Origin: Ureibacillus sp. FSL W7-1570
GTDB lineage: Bacteria; Bacillota; Bacilli; Bacillales_A; Planococcaceae
Direction of reading: 5' to 3'
Assembly (NCBI RefSeq): GCF_038593265.1
Contig: NZ_CP151979.1
Coordinates: 1,488,001-1,552,000, forward strand
DNA length: 64,000 nt
The number at the start of each line of letters is the position of its first letter. Position 1 is the stretch's first letter. Positions 10,181 through 19,066 of this stretch are shown here, piece after piece. The notes beneath the pieces were generated by a model, which made no database searches, was not told where the DNA came from, and saw only the letters and a list, made by a program, of their open reading frames with translations. The translations under genes and the position numbers were made by a program.

Positions 10181-10217
10181 CAGCCCATGAAATTTCATTC
10201 CAAAATTTCATGGGCTG
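10181..10217. repeat. Near-perfect palindrome at the IS1182 copy 1 right end
   Basis: Fifteen-base arms (CAGCCCATGAAATTT and its inverse) flank a 7-base asymmetric centre reading cattcca. The same palindrome occurs in copy 2 (20804-20840) and copy 3 (60373-60409). In copy 2 the centre is inverted (tggaatg). It lies outside the transposase gene, upstream of its promoter region, and could stop read-through into the element. Confidence 0.9.
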
Positions 10218-10319
10218 TTTCCATTTTAGAGGGGGTTTTGTCCCAGCCTCCTTCATTTCCTCAACTCCTTTATGTATTATATTATAATATATACCATAAA
10301 ACGACATTATTGTAAATTA

Positions 10320-10730
10320 TTACCTATCATAAGTGGATATGCGAACTACCGTTAATAAATAAAATGGATATAGTATTAAACTCGCTGTAAAAACTAATCC
10401 TATAATAGGGATTGGTCTATCCCCTTCGTTGTACATAGGAAATATATTTGTAAAAGAGGAAATAAATAAGAAAATAATCGGTAAACAAATAAATGGCCCC
10501 AAGTAATTCCACTTGTTTTGTTTTAAAAATTTTTTATTGAGCATATAGAATATAAAAGTGCTGGATATTATTAAAATTAAAATTAGCAATCCAATTAAAA
10601 TGGATACTGTCCCTACCTCTAAATTAATAAATCTACTAATACGATAGATATTCAGCATAAGTTCTGCCTCTATCACATAAAAGAGGGCATAAATACTACT
10701 AACACATATCAATTTAAAAAAGTAATTCAA
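10320..10730 (-). CDS. Small membrane protein of unknown function
   Basis: The 136-residue product has four predicted membrane segments, at roughly residues 5-25, 40-62, 76-96 and 107-128. They are separated by short charged loops (NKKFLKQNKWN and YNEGDRPIP). There are no recognisable motifs. It is very AT-rich and has no obvious operon partner; it sits between IS1182 copy 1 and an IS3 element. Ribosome-site context is ordinary (aggtgg just upstream of the ATG at 10730). I cannot assign a function. The DNA from 10731 to 10960 shows nothing else I can identify. Confidence 0.5.
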   Translation of the reverse strand: MNYFFKLICVSSIYALFYVIEAELMLNIYRISRFINLEVGTVSILIGLLILILIISSTFIFYMLNKKFLKQNKWNYLGPFICLPIIFLFISSFTNIFPMYNEGDRPIPIIGLVFTASLILYPFYLLTVVRISTYDR

Positions 10731-10986
10731 ATAACCACCTCAAACTTTAAAAATTCCTATCATATGATTTATTCCTCAAAAGCTTATAGAACTTAGAATG
10801 GACAAGGATTTTTTAGTTTTTTAACGAATTCGTTCCTTCTTCTTATTTCGACAATTAATATAAGTATCCCTTTTAAAAATATAAATAGATTCGAAAGTCT
10901 CAACATAATAACAACCCTTTGTCCTAGGAGTTTTAAGCTCTTGGATCTACGTCAAGTTTTTGGACACAAAAAGATTAAGTTTTTTT

Positions 10987-11096
10987 GCACAACAACCATT
11001 CATGGATTGTTCCACATCCCAAGTAGATTGTCAAAGTGAAAAGAGCCTTTGACAATCTACTTGGGACGTGGAGAAATAAACCCATGGCTGTTGTGC
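10987..11096. repeat. 110-bp imperfect palindrome inside the IS3 element
   Basis: The inner arms are 25 bp (11012-11036 and 11047-11071) with a single mismatch and a 10-base loop. Outer arms extend the symmetry with GCACAACA near 10987 and TGTTGTGC ending at 11096, plus CATGG/CCATGG in between. It lies between the stop of orfB and the left terminus. It may be a strong RNA hairpin or a small nested palindromic element; no coding capacity is seen. Confidence 0.8.
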
Positions 11097-11137
11097 CAAA
11101 AAAATGTGAAGGGGGGAAGTGTTCTGTACCCCATGTT

Positions 11138-11992
11138 TTACGCTGCTATTCGGCACATTTTTTCGTATTCATCCGGTGTCAAATAACCAATGCTTCCATG
11201 AATTCGTTTGCGATTATACCAACCTTCGATGAATTGAAATAACGCAATTCTCGCTGTCTCAAAGCTTTCGTATTTGGTTAGATACACTTCTTCTTTTTTC
11301 AATATGGCATGAAAAGATTCAATACAAGCGTTGTCATATGGACATCCTTTTCGACTAAATGACGGAACCATTTCATGTTTTTTTAGTAGTTTTTGAAAGG
11401 CTTCACTTGTATATTGTGTTCCTAAATCTGTATGCACGATAAGACCGGGATCGGGCTTTTGATCTTGAATCGCATTCTGAAGTGCTTCCAGCACAATTTC
11501 TGTTGTCATGGTACGAGAGAATTTATATCCGACCACTTTTTTTGTATGTAAATCAAGAACGGACGCTAGATAACACCAACCATCACGAAGCGTATGGACA
11601 TATGTAATATCAGCTACCCATTTTTCGTTGATTGTTGTTGTAGTGAAATCTTGATTTAATACATTTTCTCGTTCTTCTACGGGCTTTTGTGTTGGTGTTG
11701 GGCGGAATTTTTTTACAATACATGATTGGATGCCTGCTTGTTTCATCAAACGTTGAACTCGATTGATACTGCCTGTATAGCCTTCTTTTTTAAGTATTTC
11801 AAAGATTTTAGGGGCCCCATAACGACCCTTACTTTCTTTATGGATTGCTCGAATTCGTTCAAGCAGTTGTTCGTTGGCGACATGATAGCTATTCGGCTTC
11901 TTGTGAAACGATTGATAATACGTACTTTTAGGCATCTTTAAAACACGACACATCATTTGGATTGGATGATGTTCGGTTTCTTTTGTAATCAA
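11138..11992 (-). CDS. IS3-family transposase OrfB (integrase core)
   Basis: The 284-residue frame carries an HTH_21-type segment (RIRAIHKESKGRYGAPKI) and then an rve core. The DDE residues appear in WVADITYV, VHTDLGTQYTS and CIESFHAILKKE. A family-typical ending, WYNRKRIHGSIGYLTPDEYE, follows. It lies in the -1 frame relative to orfA, and its open frame continues upstream into the orfA end. A -1 slip on the A-run around 12014-12021 would therefore produce an OrfAB fusion (ARK-IDEQELI). That frameshift is the usual IS3 mechanism; here it is inferred. Confidence 0.9.
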   Translation of the reverse strand: MITKETEHHPIQMMCRVLKMPKSTYYQSFHKKPNSYHVANEQLLERIRAIHKESKGRYGAPKIFEILKKEGYTGSINRVQRLMKQAGIQSCIVKKFRPTPTQKPVEERENVLNQDFTTTTINEKWVADITYVHTLRDGWCYLASVLDLHTKKVVGYKFSRTMTTEIVLEALQNAIQDQKPDPGLIVHTDLGTQYTSEAFQKLLKKHEMVPSFSRKGCPYDNACIESFHAILKKEEVYLTKYESFETARIALFQFIEGWYNRKRIHGSIGYLTPDEYEKMCRIAA

Positions 11993-12012
11993 GTCAATCA
12001 GTTCTTGCTCAT

Positions 12013-12273
12013 CTATTTTCTCGCGAATATGGTCATAGCCTTTTTTAAGATTTCGATCTCCTGTTTTAATCGAAGATTTTCCTTTTGAATGGCTTCTATA
12101 TCAGCCAAAGTTAATTCCTGTTCACATTCAATTGGAGAGAGTTGCTTAATCCATTTATAAATCGTTACTTCTGAAACACCATATTCGCTAGAGTGTTGAC
12201 TGACTGGAGTGCCTGAGCGATAAAGCTCAACTACTGTTTGTTTAAATTCTTGATTATACCGTTTTTGACTCAT
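12013..12273 (-). CDS. IS3-family transposase OrfA (helix-turn-helix protein)
   Basis: The 86-residue DNA-binding subunit has an HTH_Tnp_1 domain (FKQTVVELYRSGTPVSQHSSEYGVS split by the turn, then TIYKWIKQL). A leucine-zipper-like C-terminal coiled coil follows (IQKENLRLKQEIEILKKAM). It recognises the terminal repeats and forms the transposase with OrfB. It begins just inside the right end, downstream of the terminal repeat, and ends in ARK-stop at the likely frameshift site. Confidence 0.9.
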   Translation of the reverse strand: MSQKRYNQEFKQTVVELYRSGTPVSQHSSEYGVSEVTIYKWIKQLSPIECEQELTLADIEAIQKENLRLKQEIEILKKAMTIFARK

Positions 12274-12330
12274 GATTCGGACACAACCTTTCGTTAGTTT
12301 AATATTAATGACTTAACCAAGTTGTGTCCA

Positions 12331-13484
12331 TAAATCTATACTACATCTATTCTTATCGTACTGTTTGTTACTTTATCTCTGAATGGATGAATACTCACCA
12401 AGAAGAAAAGGATAAAGGGTATGAAAGATTAGAACATCCTCCGGGTGAAGCTCAAGTAGACTTTGGAGTAATGGAAGCTGTACAAGATGGAGAAATTGTG
12501 GATATTCATGCTTTAGTTATGACGTTTCCTCATAGTAATGCTGGATTTGCAGTACCGTTACCAGCTGAAAATCAAGAATGCTTCTTACATGGTCTCAATA
12601 TTCTTTTTAAACAGGTTGGGGGAGTACCTAAAAGGATAAGAATCGATAATTTGACCCCCGCTGTGAAGAAAAAAAGGACAAAAAATGAAGAAGCACAATT
12701 AACTGATGAATTTGTTCAATTTCAGCATTATTATGGCTTTGATGTGCAGGTATGCAATCCAAGAAGTGGCCATGAAAAAGGAAATGTTGAGAATAAAGTT
12801 GGATATATACGCTATAACTTTTTTACTTCAGCTCCAATAATGGACAGCTATGAGGGTTTAACGGATCAATTATTTCATAAATTAGAGGCGGACAGAAATA
12901 GAATTCATTATGCCAAAAACGTACGTATTGAGGACTTATGGCAGGAAGAACGGGATTATCTTCTAGCATTACCGGAAAAGCCCTATCCTGTATTTAAAGA
13001 GCATCTTGTTAAAGTAAACAAATATAATGAAGTGAAAGTGGATCAGACGTTGGTTCATGTCCCTAAGGGTGGCAACTATAGTCAATTACAAATGATATTA
13101 ACATGGGATCAATTAAAGATTGTTTCACCTAATGGGGAGATATTATTGGATGACTATCGGCCATATATGAAAAAGCGAAAAGCATTACCATGGCTTTCAA
13201 TAATTAAAACATGGATTCATAAACCAAGGGTTGTAGAATATTCGCGCTATAATAAGTATTTACCGGGAAGAATTAAAGAATTTTTGTTGGTAGATAATTT
13301 AATTATTCGACGAAAACGATTAGAAGCTCTAGCTAGTTTATTAGTTTCTCATGACATGAAGAAGATTAATGAAGAGTTCTATGAATTAATTGCACAGGAT
13401 AAGCTACCTAGTGATAATAATCCTTATGAAGTGGACTGGAGTAAATACGATTCATTAGCTCCTAGAGAGGAGGCTGTCAATTGA
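12331..13484 (+). pseudogene. istA: 5'-truncated IstA of IS21-D
   Basis: The frame enters from the IS3 end at 12330 and runs to 13484 without its own start. It preserves the integrase core (GEAQVDFG, IRIDNLTPAVKKK, GHEKGNVENKVGYIR) but lacks the N-terminal helix-turn-helix and about 120 residues. The core resembles IS21-A IstA (PAENQECFL.GL, VGYIRYNFF). The gene ends with a 4-bp overlap onto istB. With no DNA-binding region it should be inactive. Confidence 0.9.
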
Positions 13485-14233
13485 AACAGGACATTAAAGA
13501 ATTGTGTAAGTCATTGAGGTTAGCTTATGTTGCGGATGTATACGAGCAAATACCGTTTGAAACTCCGAAACAATTCTTATATGGGCTACTTAAGGAGGAA
13601 ATAAGATTAAGAGAAAAAGCGAGAGCAATCCGCTTGATAAAAAAGGCGAAGTTCTTAGATAAAAAGAGTTTACATGATTACGAGTGGACCGAACAACTTC
13701 GGTTCCCTCCTCACTTAACCAAAGAGGATTTGTGTAGCCTACAATTTATTGAGAATCGAGAAAATGTAGTTTTAGTTGGTTCACCCGGGACAGGGAAGAC
13801 TCATTTAGCCACAGGACTAGGGAAAAAAGCTTGTGAACTAGGTTATGAGGTTCGTTTTTACCGTGTTGCCCACCTAGTTGAGGAATTAGAGCAAGCTTTA
13901 CGTAACAACCGTTTATCAGCATTTAGAAAACGGATGGAGAAGGTTGATTTGGTCATTTTAGATGAAATGGGATACTTACCATTTAGTAAAGAAGGAGCTG
14001 AATTATTATTCCAAATTATATCGGAGTTTTATGAACAGAAAAGCGTAATTATTACATCTAACTTAGAATTTAGTCAATGGAACCGGATCTTTACAGATTC
14101 TCGTTTAACAGCAGCGTTAGTGGACAGGCTAATTCATCACGCCCATATCATCTCTTTTCATGGCGAGAGCTATAGACTGTCCCACGCATTGTCGAAAAGG
14201 AATAAAATGGGTGGCAAACCTCTGCATTTTTAA
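13481..14233 (+). CDS. istB: IstB-like ATPase of IS21-D
   Basis: This is a 250-residue AAA+ ATPase. Walker A is GSPGTGKTH near residue 105, and Walker B is LVILDEMGYLPFSKEGAEL near residue 158. TSNLEFSQW and ALVDRLIHHAHII close the family pattern. A TTG start follows GAGAGGAGG and overlaps the istA stop by 4 bp. The gene is intact, but its partner istA is truncated, so the element cannot move alone. Confidence 0.9.
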   Translation: MKQDIKELCKSLRLAYVADVYEQIPFETPKQFLYGLLKEEIRLREKARAIRLIKKAKFLDKKSLHDYEWTEQLRFPPHLTKEDLCSLQFIENRENVVLVGSPGTGKTHLATGLGKKACELGYEVRFYRVAHLVEELEQALRNNRLSAFRKRMEKVDLVILDEMGYLPFSKEGAELLFQIISEFYEQKSVIITSNLEFSQWNRIFTDSRLTAALVDRLIHHAHIISFHGESYRLSHALSKRNKMGGKPLHF

Positions 14234-14606
14234 TTGCATTTCTCTGCACTTTTCTATTGCAAAATACAGTTCTGTTTCTAATAAAAGAGGTATCTATATA
14301 ACATGCCCCTTTCAAATGTTTATGAAATCCATTTTCCATCATCATATCAAGTTCGATTCTGTTTAATATAATGAAAGGGATTATACTGTAATCATATCAA
14401 TTATCGAATTTTCTACAAGTACTATTTAGATCATACCAATCCATTTATGAGCGATTGTATTCTTCAAGAGTTCCTAGATTGCGTAAGTTTTGTATAGAAG
14501 GCTCATGTTGAGCAATACTTTATTTACTAAATATAAACTATAGACATCCCTCAGCAATTCAAAAGTATCCCTCAACGCCTAGGCTAAAAATCAATTTAAA
14601 CATTAT
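14234..14606. other. Right end of IS21-D and AT-rich remnant DNA
   Basis: The stretch after istB carries repeated TTGCA motifs (tttttaattgcatttctctgcac, tctattgc), probably the right sub-terminal repeats of IS21-D. The exact end cannot be fixed because the left end is lost. Beyond about 14300 I see no open frame or RNA structure that I can support. Confidence 0.4.
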
Positions 14607-14714
14607 ATGAAATTATGTAAATCTGATTTAGGCTATTCAAATGTAAAAGGTATCATCGTATGTGCAGGAATATTACCTTATTTTGAAGATGAATTACAAA
14701 ATACTAAAAAGTAA
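14607..14714 (+). pseudogene. C-terminal remnant of a gene, possibly a NucS/DUF91-type endonuclease
   Basis: A 35-codon frame ending in TAA reads like the tail of a larger protein. It contains YSNVKGIIVCAGILPYFEDEL, and the upstream in-frame codons read QFKHYM. That pattern, a 'Q..RYM...VRGIIV...ILP' tail, resembles the end of NucS/Mrr-like restriction endonuclease folds. This is a weak resemblance from memory and the rest of the gene is absent. It is probably a fragment left by IS activity. Confidence 0.3.
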
Positions 14715-14772
14715 AATATTATTGTCCAAACCTTTGGATGGAACTTCACTATAACAAGTAGGGAGGATAAGA

Positions 14773-15231
14773 ATGGATACTAATAAATTAGTAAATACTA
14801 AATTACAAGAATTGATAGAAGTATTTAATGAATTTTCTTCTTGCACAATTGAACCAAATCGTGGCGAACGCTTATTGATTGCAAGTAACAAGCCTGTTCC
14901 ATGGGCTTCAAAATTAAAAAAACAGTATGGAGAATCAGAATACAAAATAGGATATATAGATCCTAAGAAGACTTGCCTTGGGTTATATATTGATTTTCCT
15001 CAAGGATTCTTAAACTTTGATGAAGTTTCCAAAGTTGTAAATCCAGACAATTGTTTACTTTATGCTCCACCTGAACAAAAGGCCCCTACTAGCAAAAGTT
15101 GGTGGCGCTTTAGAACAGAGGATTTTGACAGTATTCATATGGTTATTCGAAATAATGAATTACACTCCTATACTTTTAAGAAAATCGAATGGATTGAACT
15201 TTTGCGAAAAATTGTAGATGTGCATAAATAA
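14773..15231 (+). CDS. Hypothetical protein, 152 residues
   Basis: The frame starts at an ATG behind a strong AGGGAGG site (14760-14766) and is complete. The protein is soluble with no signal or membrane segment. It has an N-terminal helical region (VNTKLQELIEVFNEF), a central mixed region rich in aromatic and proline residues, and a tryptophan-bearing middle (SKSWWRFRTEDFDSI). The strong ribosome site and balanced composition argue that it is real cargo among the IS elements. I do not recognise its family; an immunity or accessory protein is possible but unsupported. Confidence 0.6.
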   Translation: MDTNKLVNTKLQELIEVFNEFSSCTIEPNRGERLLIASNKPVPWASKLKKQYGESEYKIGYIDPKKTCLGLYIDFPQGFLNFDEVSKVVNPDNCLLYAPPEQKAPTSKSWWRFRTEDFDSIHMVIRNNELHSYTFKKIEWIELLRKIVDVHK

Positions 15232-15451
15232 TGAGTCAATGGAAAAGGATAGTTTTATAGCTACCTACTTTTAGATTAATATTTAAAATTTAGATGAAAT
15301 GGTGGAATCAACTTTTAAATAGATTTTGGATTTGTATAAGAAACATTCATAAATGCCATCGATTAAGAAAATATTTTCAAAGTATCAAAATAGTGTCAAG
15401 GCCGATTATTTTTTCCCCAAAATCGCCGGTTTAAAATTCCCCAGAAGGACC

Positions 15452-16203
<752 letters not shown>

Positions 16204-16207
<4 letters not shown>

Positions 16208-17406
16208 GAGCTTTCCCCTCGCAGGAATGTGTCATAAACGGACAATGGACGAGTATCCACTTCCACCGAAACAGGCGAAATGGTGACGGCCATTTCCGTC
16301 TGTTTCTTTTTGATTTTTTCGGCGAATGAAATCACTTTTTTCTGTTGGTTCAAGTAAGAAATCTCCTCCCCTCGATAATACAATCGAATATCCCCATTTA
16401 ATCGCTCCTTCACCAGAATTTCTTTGCCCGCATACTCCGCCGATAAGAGCCATTGTTCCCCTTTGTATGAGAAACTGCCATCCCAATGCACTTTCCGATA
16501 GGAAAGATAGCTCGTATCGTAATCGTTCAACGGGAGAGGTTTCAGCTGTTCCTCTGCCCAACGCTCTTGCGGAGGAATGCCGGTAGTGGCGTTTGGCTTC
16601 CGATTCGCCACTTGATCGAGCCAACGATGGAGAAGGAAATTTAATTCCTCGATGCTTTCAAACGCTGTCCCCACATAGAAGTGATCCATGATATACTGAA
16701 TGGCTCGTTCGACTTTTCCCTTTGTCTGGGCCCGGTAAGGCCGGCACACTTTTGGAATAAATCCGTAGTAACTCGCAAATTCAGAAAATCGTTGATTCCA
16801 TTTCACCACTCCTTGTTCCCGGCCGTCTGTAACGGTCTTCATATTATCAAATAACACCTTCTTCGGAACTCCGCCGAAGTATTGGAAACTCTGAATCAGG
16901 CATTCCATTAAGTGTTCCTGGTCCTGGCTGGTCGTAAATACCGCGTATTTCATCCGCGAATAGCCTAATGTGGCCACAAATAGCGATAACTTGACTTTTC
17001 TCCCTTCGATTATCACCTCCCCGACTTCTTTCCAATCGACTTGCATTTGTTCACCAGGAAGCGTTTCATAACGAACAGTGTATTTCTTTTTCGCCGTCTC
17101 TCGGAAAGGTTTTATATAGTCCTTTAAAATCGTCTTTCCTCCTGTATAGCCCTGTTGTCGAATTTCGAAAAATAACTTTTCGCTATTGAACACCCCATCC
17201 TCTAACATTCGTTTTTGAAGATACTCTTTAAATGGATCTAACTTGCTTTTTCTTTGTTTTCGCTTAGATTTGGAAGGGGGATTGGGGGAGAGAATATATT
17301 TTCGAACGGTTTTCCGATCAATCCCCAACTCCCTCGCAATATCGGAAATACTCATTCCCCTTTCATACATCTCTTTGATCATAAAAAATTCCCCTCTCGT
17401 AATCAC
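16204..17406 (-). CDS. istA: IstA transposase of the IS5376-like element
   Basis: This is a 400-residue IS21 transposase. A helix-turn-helix lies at about residues 17-38 (MSISDIARELGIDRKTVRKYI), and an rve core follows with MQVDWKEVGEV, VLFDNMKTV and RAQTKGKVERAIQYI. The start at 17406 is GTG behind GGAG. An ATG eight codons downstream has its own GAGGGG site and is an alternative. The gene is intact and ends overlapping istB, whose nonsense codon may cripple the element. Confidence 0.92.
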
Positions 17407-17711
17407 GAACCATAGCTCCTCTCATTGACACTATGGTTCTATTGTAAGTGGGGAATTTTATTCCGGCTATATTGGGGATTTTATCATCGGCTTTAACAAT
17501 AGTTTGAGGTGCAGTTTTTCTGTGGAAAAAATTTTGTACAAATAAATGAATGGAGAAGAAGGTGCTTTTTTATGAAAAGGTTGTAATCGAAAAGTTGTAA
17601 TGGAAAAATCAACTAACAGAATATTCCGGATTATTAATATATCGAGCATTTTGCACATTTTTCAACCCAAGAGTCATAAGGTTTTCTAAAGCATAAAAAA
17701 GGACTTCACCC

Positions 17712-19005
17712 CTTATTTGTAGAATTTTGAAGTGACCAAACCACAAAAATCCATAAGGAGGAAGTCACTTTGTATATTCTACAAGAAAGTCTATTTTCCT
17801 TTGAAGAATTGCAAATTTTAGAGTCAAAAGAGAAATTACCGATCTTTTTTAGTGCTCTAGATTTGCGTCCTTATGCTAAACAATTGAAAAGTTCTTCACC
17901 CCAAGGGGCTGAAGGACATTCCAAAGAAGGGATATTAAGGGCTCTTATCGCTGCCCCATTAGAAGGTATTGATACTTTTACTTCTCTTCACAATCGATTA
18001 AAAAATGACCTGCGTTTTCGTTACCAATGTGGTTTAGATATTAGCAGGCCTGCACCATCCATCTCTACTCTTAGCCGAGTATTTTCTTCACTAACCAAAA
18101 CTGGACTTGTGAAAAGAATCTTTCAAGATCTCGTCCAGTTAGCTCAAGAGGAAGGAGTAATTGATGGAAAACATCAGGCTATCGACAGTGCCGCCATTGA
18201 TGCTTATGAAAAGAAGCAGCCTAAGAAGCGAAGTGAACAAACAGGCAACGCCAATTGGGGGGCAAAGTTTGATTCCTTCGGTAATAAAATTACTTGGTTT
18301 GGCTATAAGATGCATCTTTCCGTTGACACCAAAAGTGAATTACCAATGGCGATTGAAGTAACCCCTGCTCATATCAACGATGGGGATGTCGCACCACAAT
18401 TAATTGAACAAGTAAAGAGTTGTACAAACTCTAAAATTGATTTCCTGATAATGGATGGTGGGTACGACCAGCTAAAAAACTACGAATCCGCCAAGAACAT
18501 CGGGGCTCAAGCTATTATTCCACTCAATTTGCGTAATGAAAAGGAGCCTCCCGAAGGAATTGCCTCCAATGGAACCCCACGCTGTTCGATGGGGTACGAA
18601 ATGACTTATTGGGGCGCCAATAAGGATCAGCTCAAATTCAGATGTCCACACGCAACCGGAAAAGTGGATTGCCCATTAGGAATGGCAGCCTGTTCATCCT
18701 CCAACTATGGAATGGTAGTAAAAATTAACGTGAATAAGGATCTTCGCCGGTACTCTAATCCACACCGCGATTCCAAACGTTGGAAAGAACTTTACAATGA
18801 GCGAACCAGTGTAGAACGGTGCAATTCAAGAATGAAAAGTTATCTTACAGCGAACTCCCTGCATGTGTGGGGAATCGATAAAGTAAAAACTCATATTTAC
18901 TTGAACGCCATCGTATTACTGGTTTCAGCTCTCGCAATGGCAAAAGAGAGTAAAAAGCAACAAACCGCTTAAAAAATTTTTAAAGCGAAAAATTCTGCAA
19001 GTACG
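17712..19005 (+). mobile_element. IS element with a 400-residue DDE transposase (IS4/IS1182-like)
   Basis: The terminal repeats pair as CTTATTTGTAGAATTTT on the left and, inverted, CGTACTTGCAGAATTTT on the right. Their outer limits are approximate. The 10-base string aaaaaaggac occurs just outside both ends (17695-17704 and 19009-19018) and may be part of the target duplication. A single transposase gene fills the element. The 200 bp between the IS5376-like element and this one hold no gene that I can see. Confidence 0.7.
17770..18972 (+). CDS. DDE transposase, DUF772/IS4-like
   Basis: This 400-residue transposase has an N-terminal DUF772-type helical domain (about 30-130) and a DDE_Tnp_1 core. 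The core shows QAIDSAAIDAY, FLIMDGGYD and RTSVERCNSRMK as the acidic catalytic regions. The start is a TTG preceded at 8 bp by a consensus AAGGAGG. It is full length and looks active. Related but distinct transposase fragments occur at 29078-29846 and 37175-37626. Confidence 0.88.
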   Translation: MYILQESLFSFEELQILESKEKLPIFFSALDLRPYAKQLKSSSPQGAEGHSKEGILRALIAAPLEGIDTFTSLHNRLKNDLRFRYQCGLDISRPAPSISTLSRVFSSLTKTGLVKRIFQDLVQLAQEEGVIDGKHQAIDSAAIDAYEKKQPKKRSEQTGNANWGAKFDSFGNKITWFGYKMHLSVDTKSELPMAIEVTPAHINDGDVAPQLIEQVKSCTNSKIDFLIMDGGYDQLKNYESAKNIGAQAIIPLNLRNEKEPPEGIASNGTPRCSMGYEMTYWGANKDQLKFRCPHATGKVDCPLGMAACSSSNYGMVVKINVNKDLRRYSNPHRDSKRWKELYNERTSVERCNSRMKSYLTANSLHVWGIDKVKTHIYLNAIVLLVSALAMAKESKKQQTA

Positions 19006-19066
19006 CCCAAAAAAGGACAAACAGAATATTTGTAAACCAAAGATACAAAATGAGGCTGGGACAAAA

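Larger units (their letters stand above)
3791..10250 (-). mobile_element. IS1182-family element, copy 1, interrupted by IS21-C and IS21-A
   Basis: The termini are GAGGCTGGGACAAAAC at 3791 and its inverse GTTTTGTCCCAGCCTC ending at 10250. Removing the two inserted IS21 elements and one copy of each target duplication leaves 1822 bp, exactly the length of the uninterrupted copy 2 (19052-20873). Just inside the left end is a long perfect palindrome (about 3821-3861) overlapping the last codons of the transposase. Two more hairpins lie near the right end (10097-10156 and 10181-10217). No target duplication is visible at the outer ends. Confidence 0.92.
10961..12330 (-). mobile_element. IS3-family element (IS150-like group)
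   Basis: The ends are TGGACACAA...GATTAAGT at 10961 and, inverted at 12330, TGGACACAACTTGGTTAAGT, so the terminal repeats match imperfectly over about 20 bp. It carries orfA and orfB on the minus strand. Its right end cuts into istA of IS21-D. The missing part of that gene is not found on the left side and no target duplication is seen, so an adjacent deletion or recombination has removed the left flank. Confidence 0.8.
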
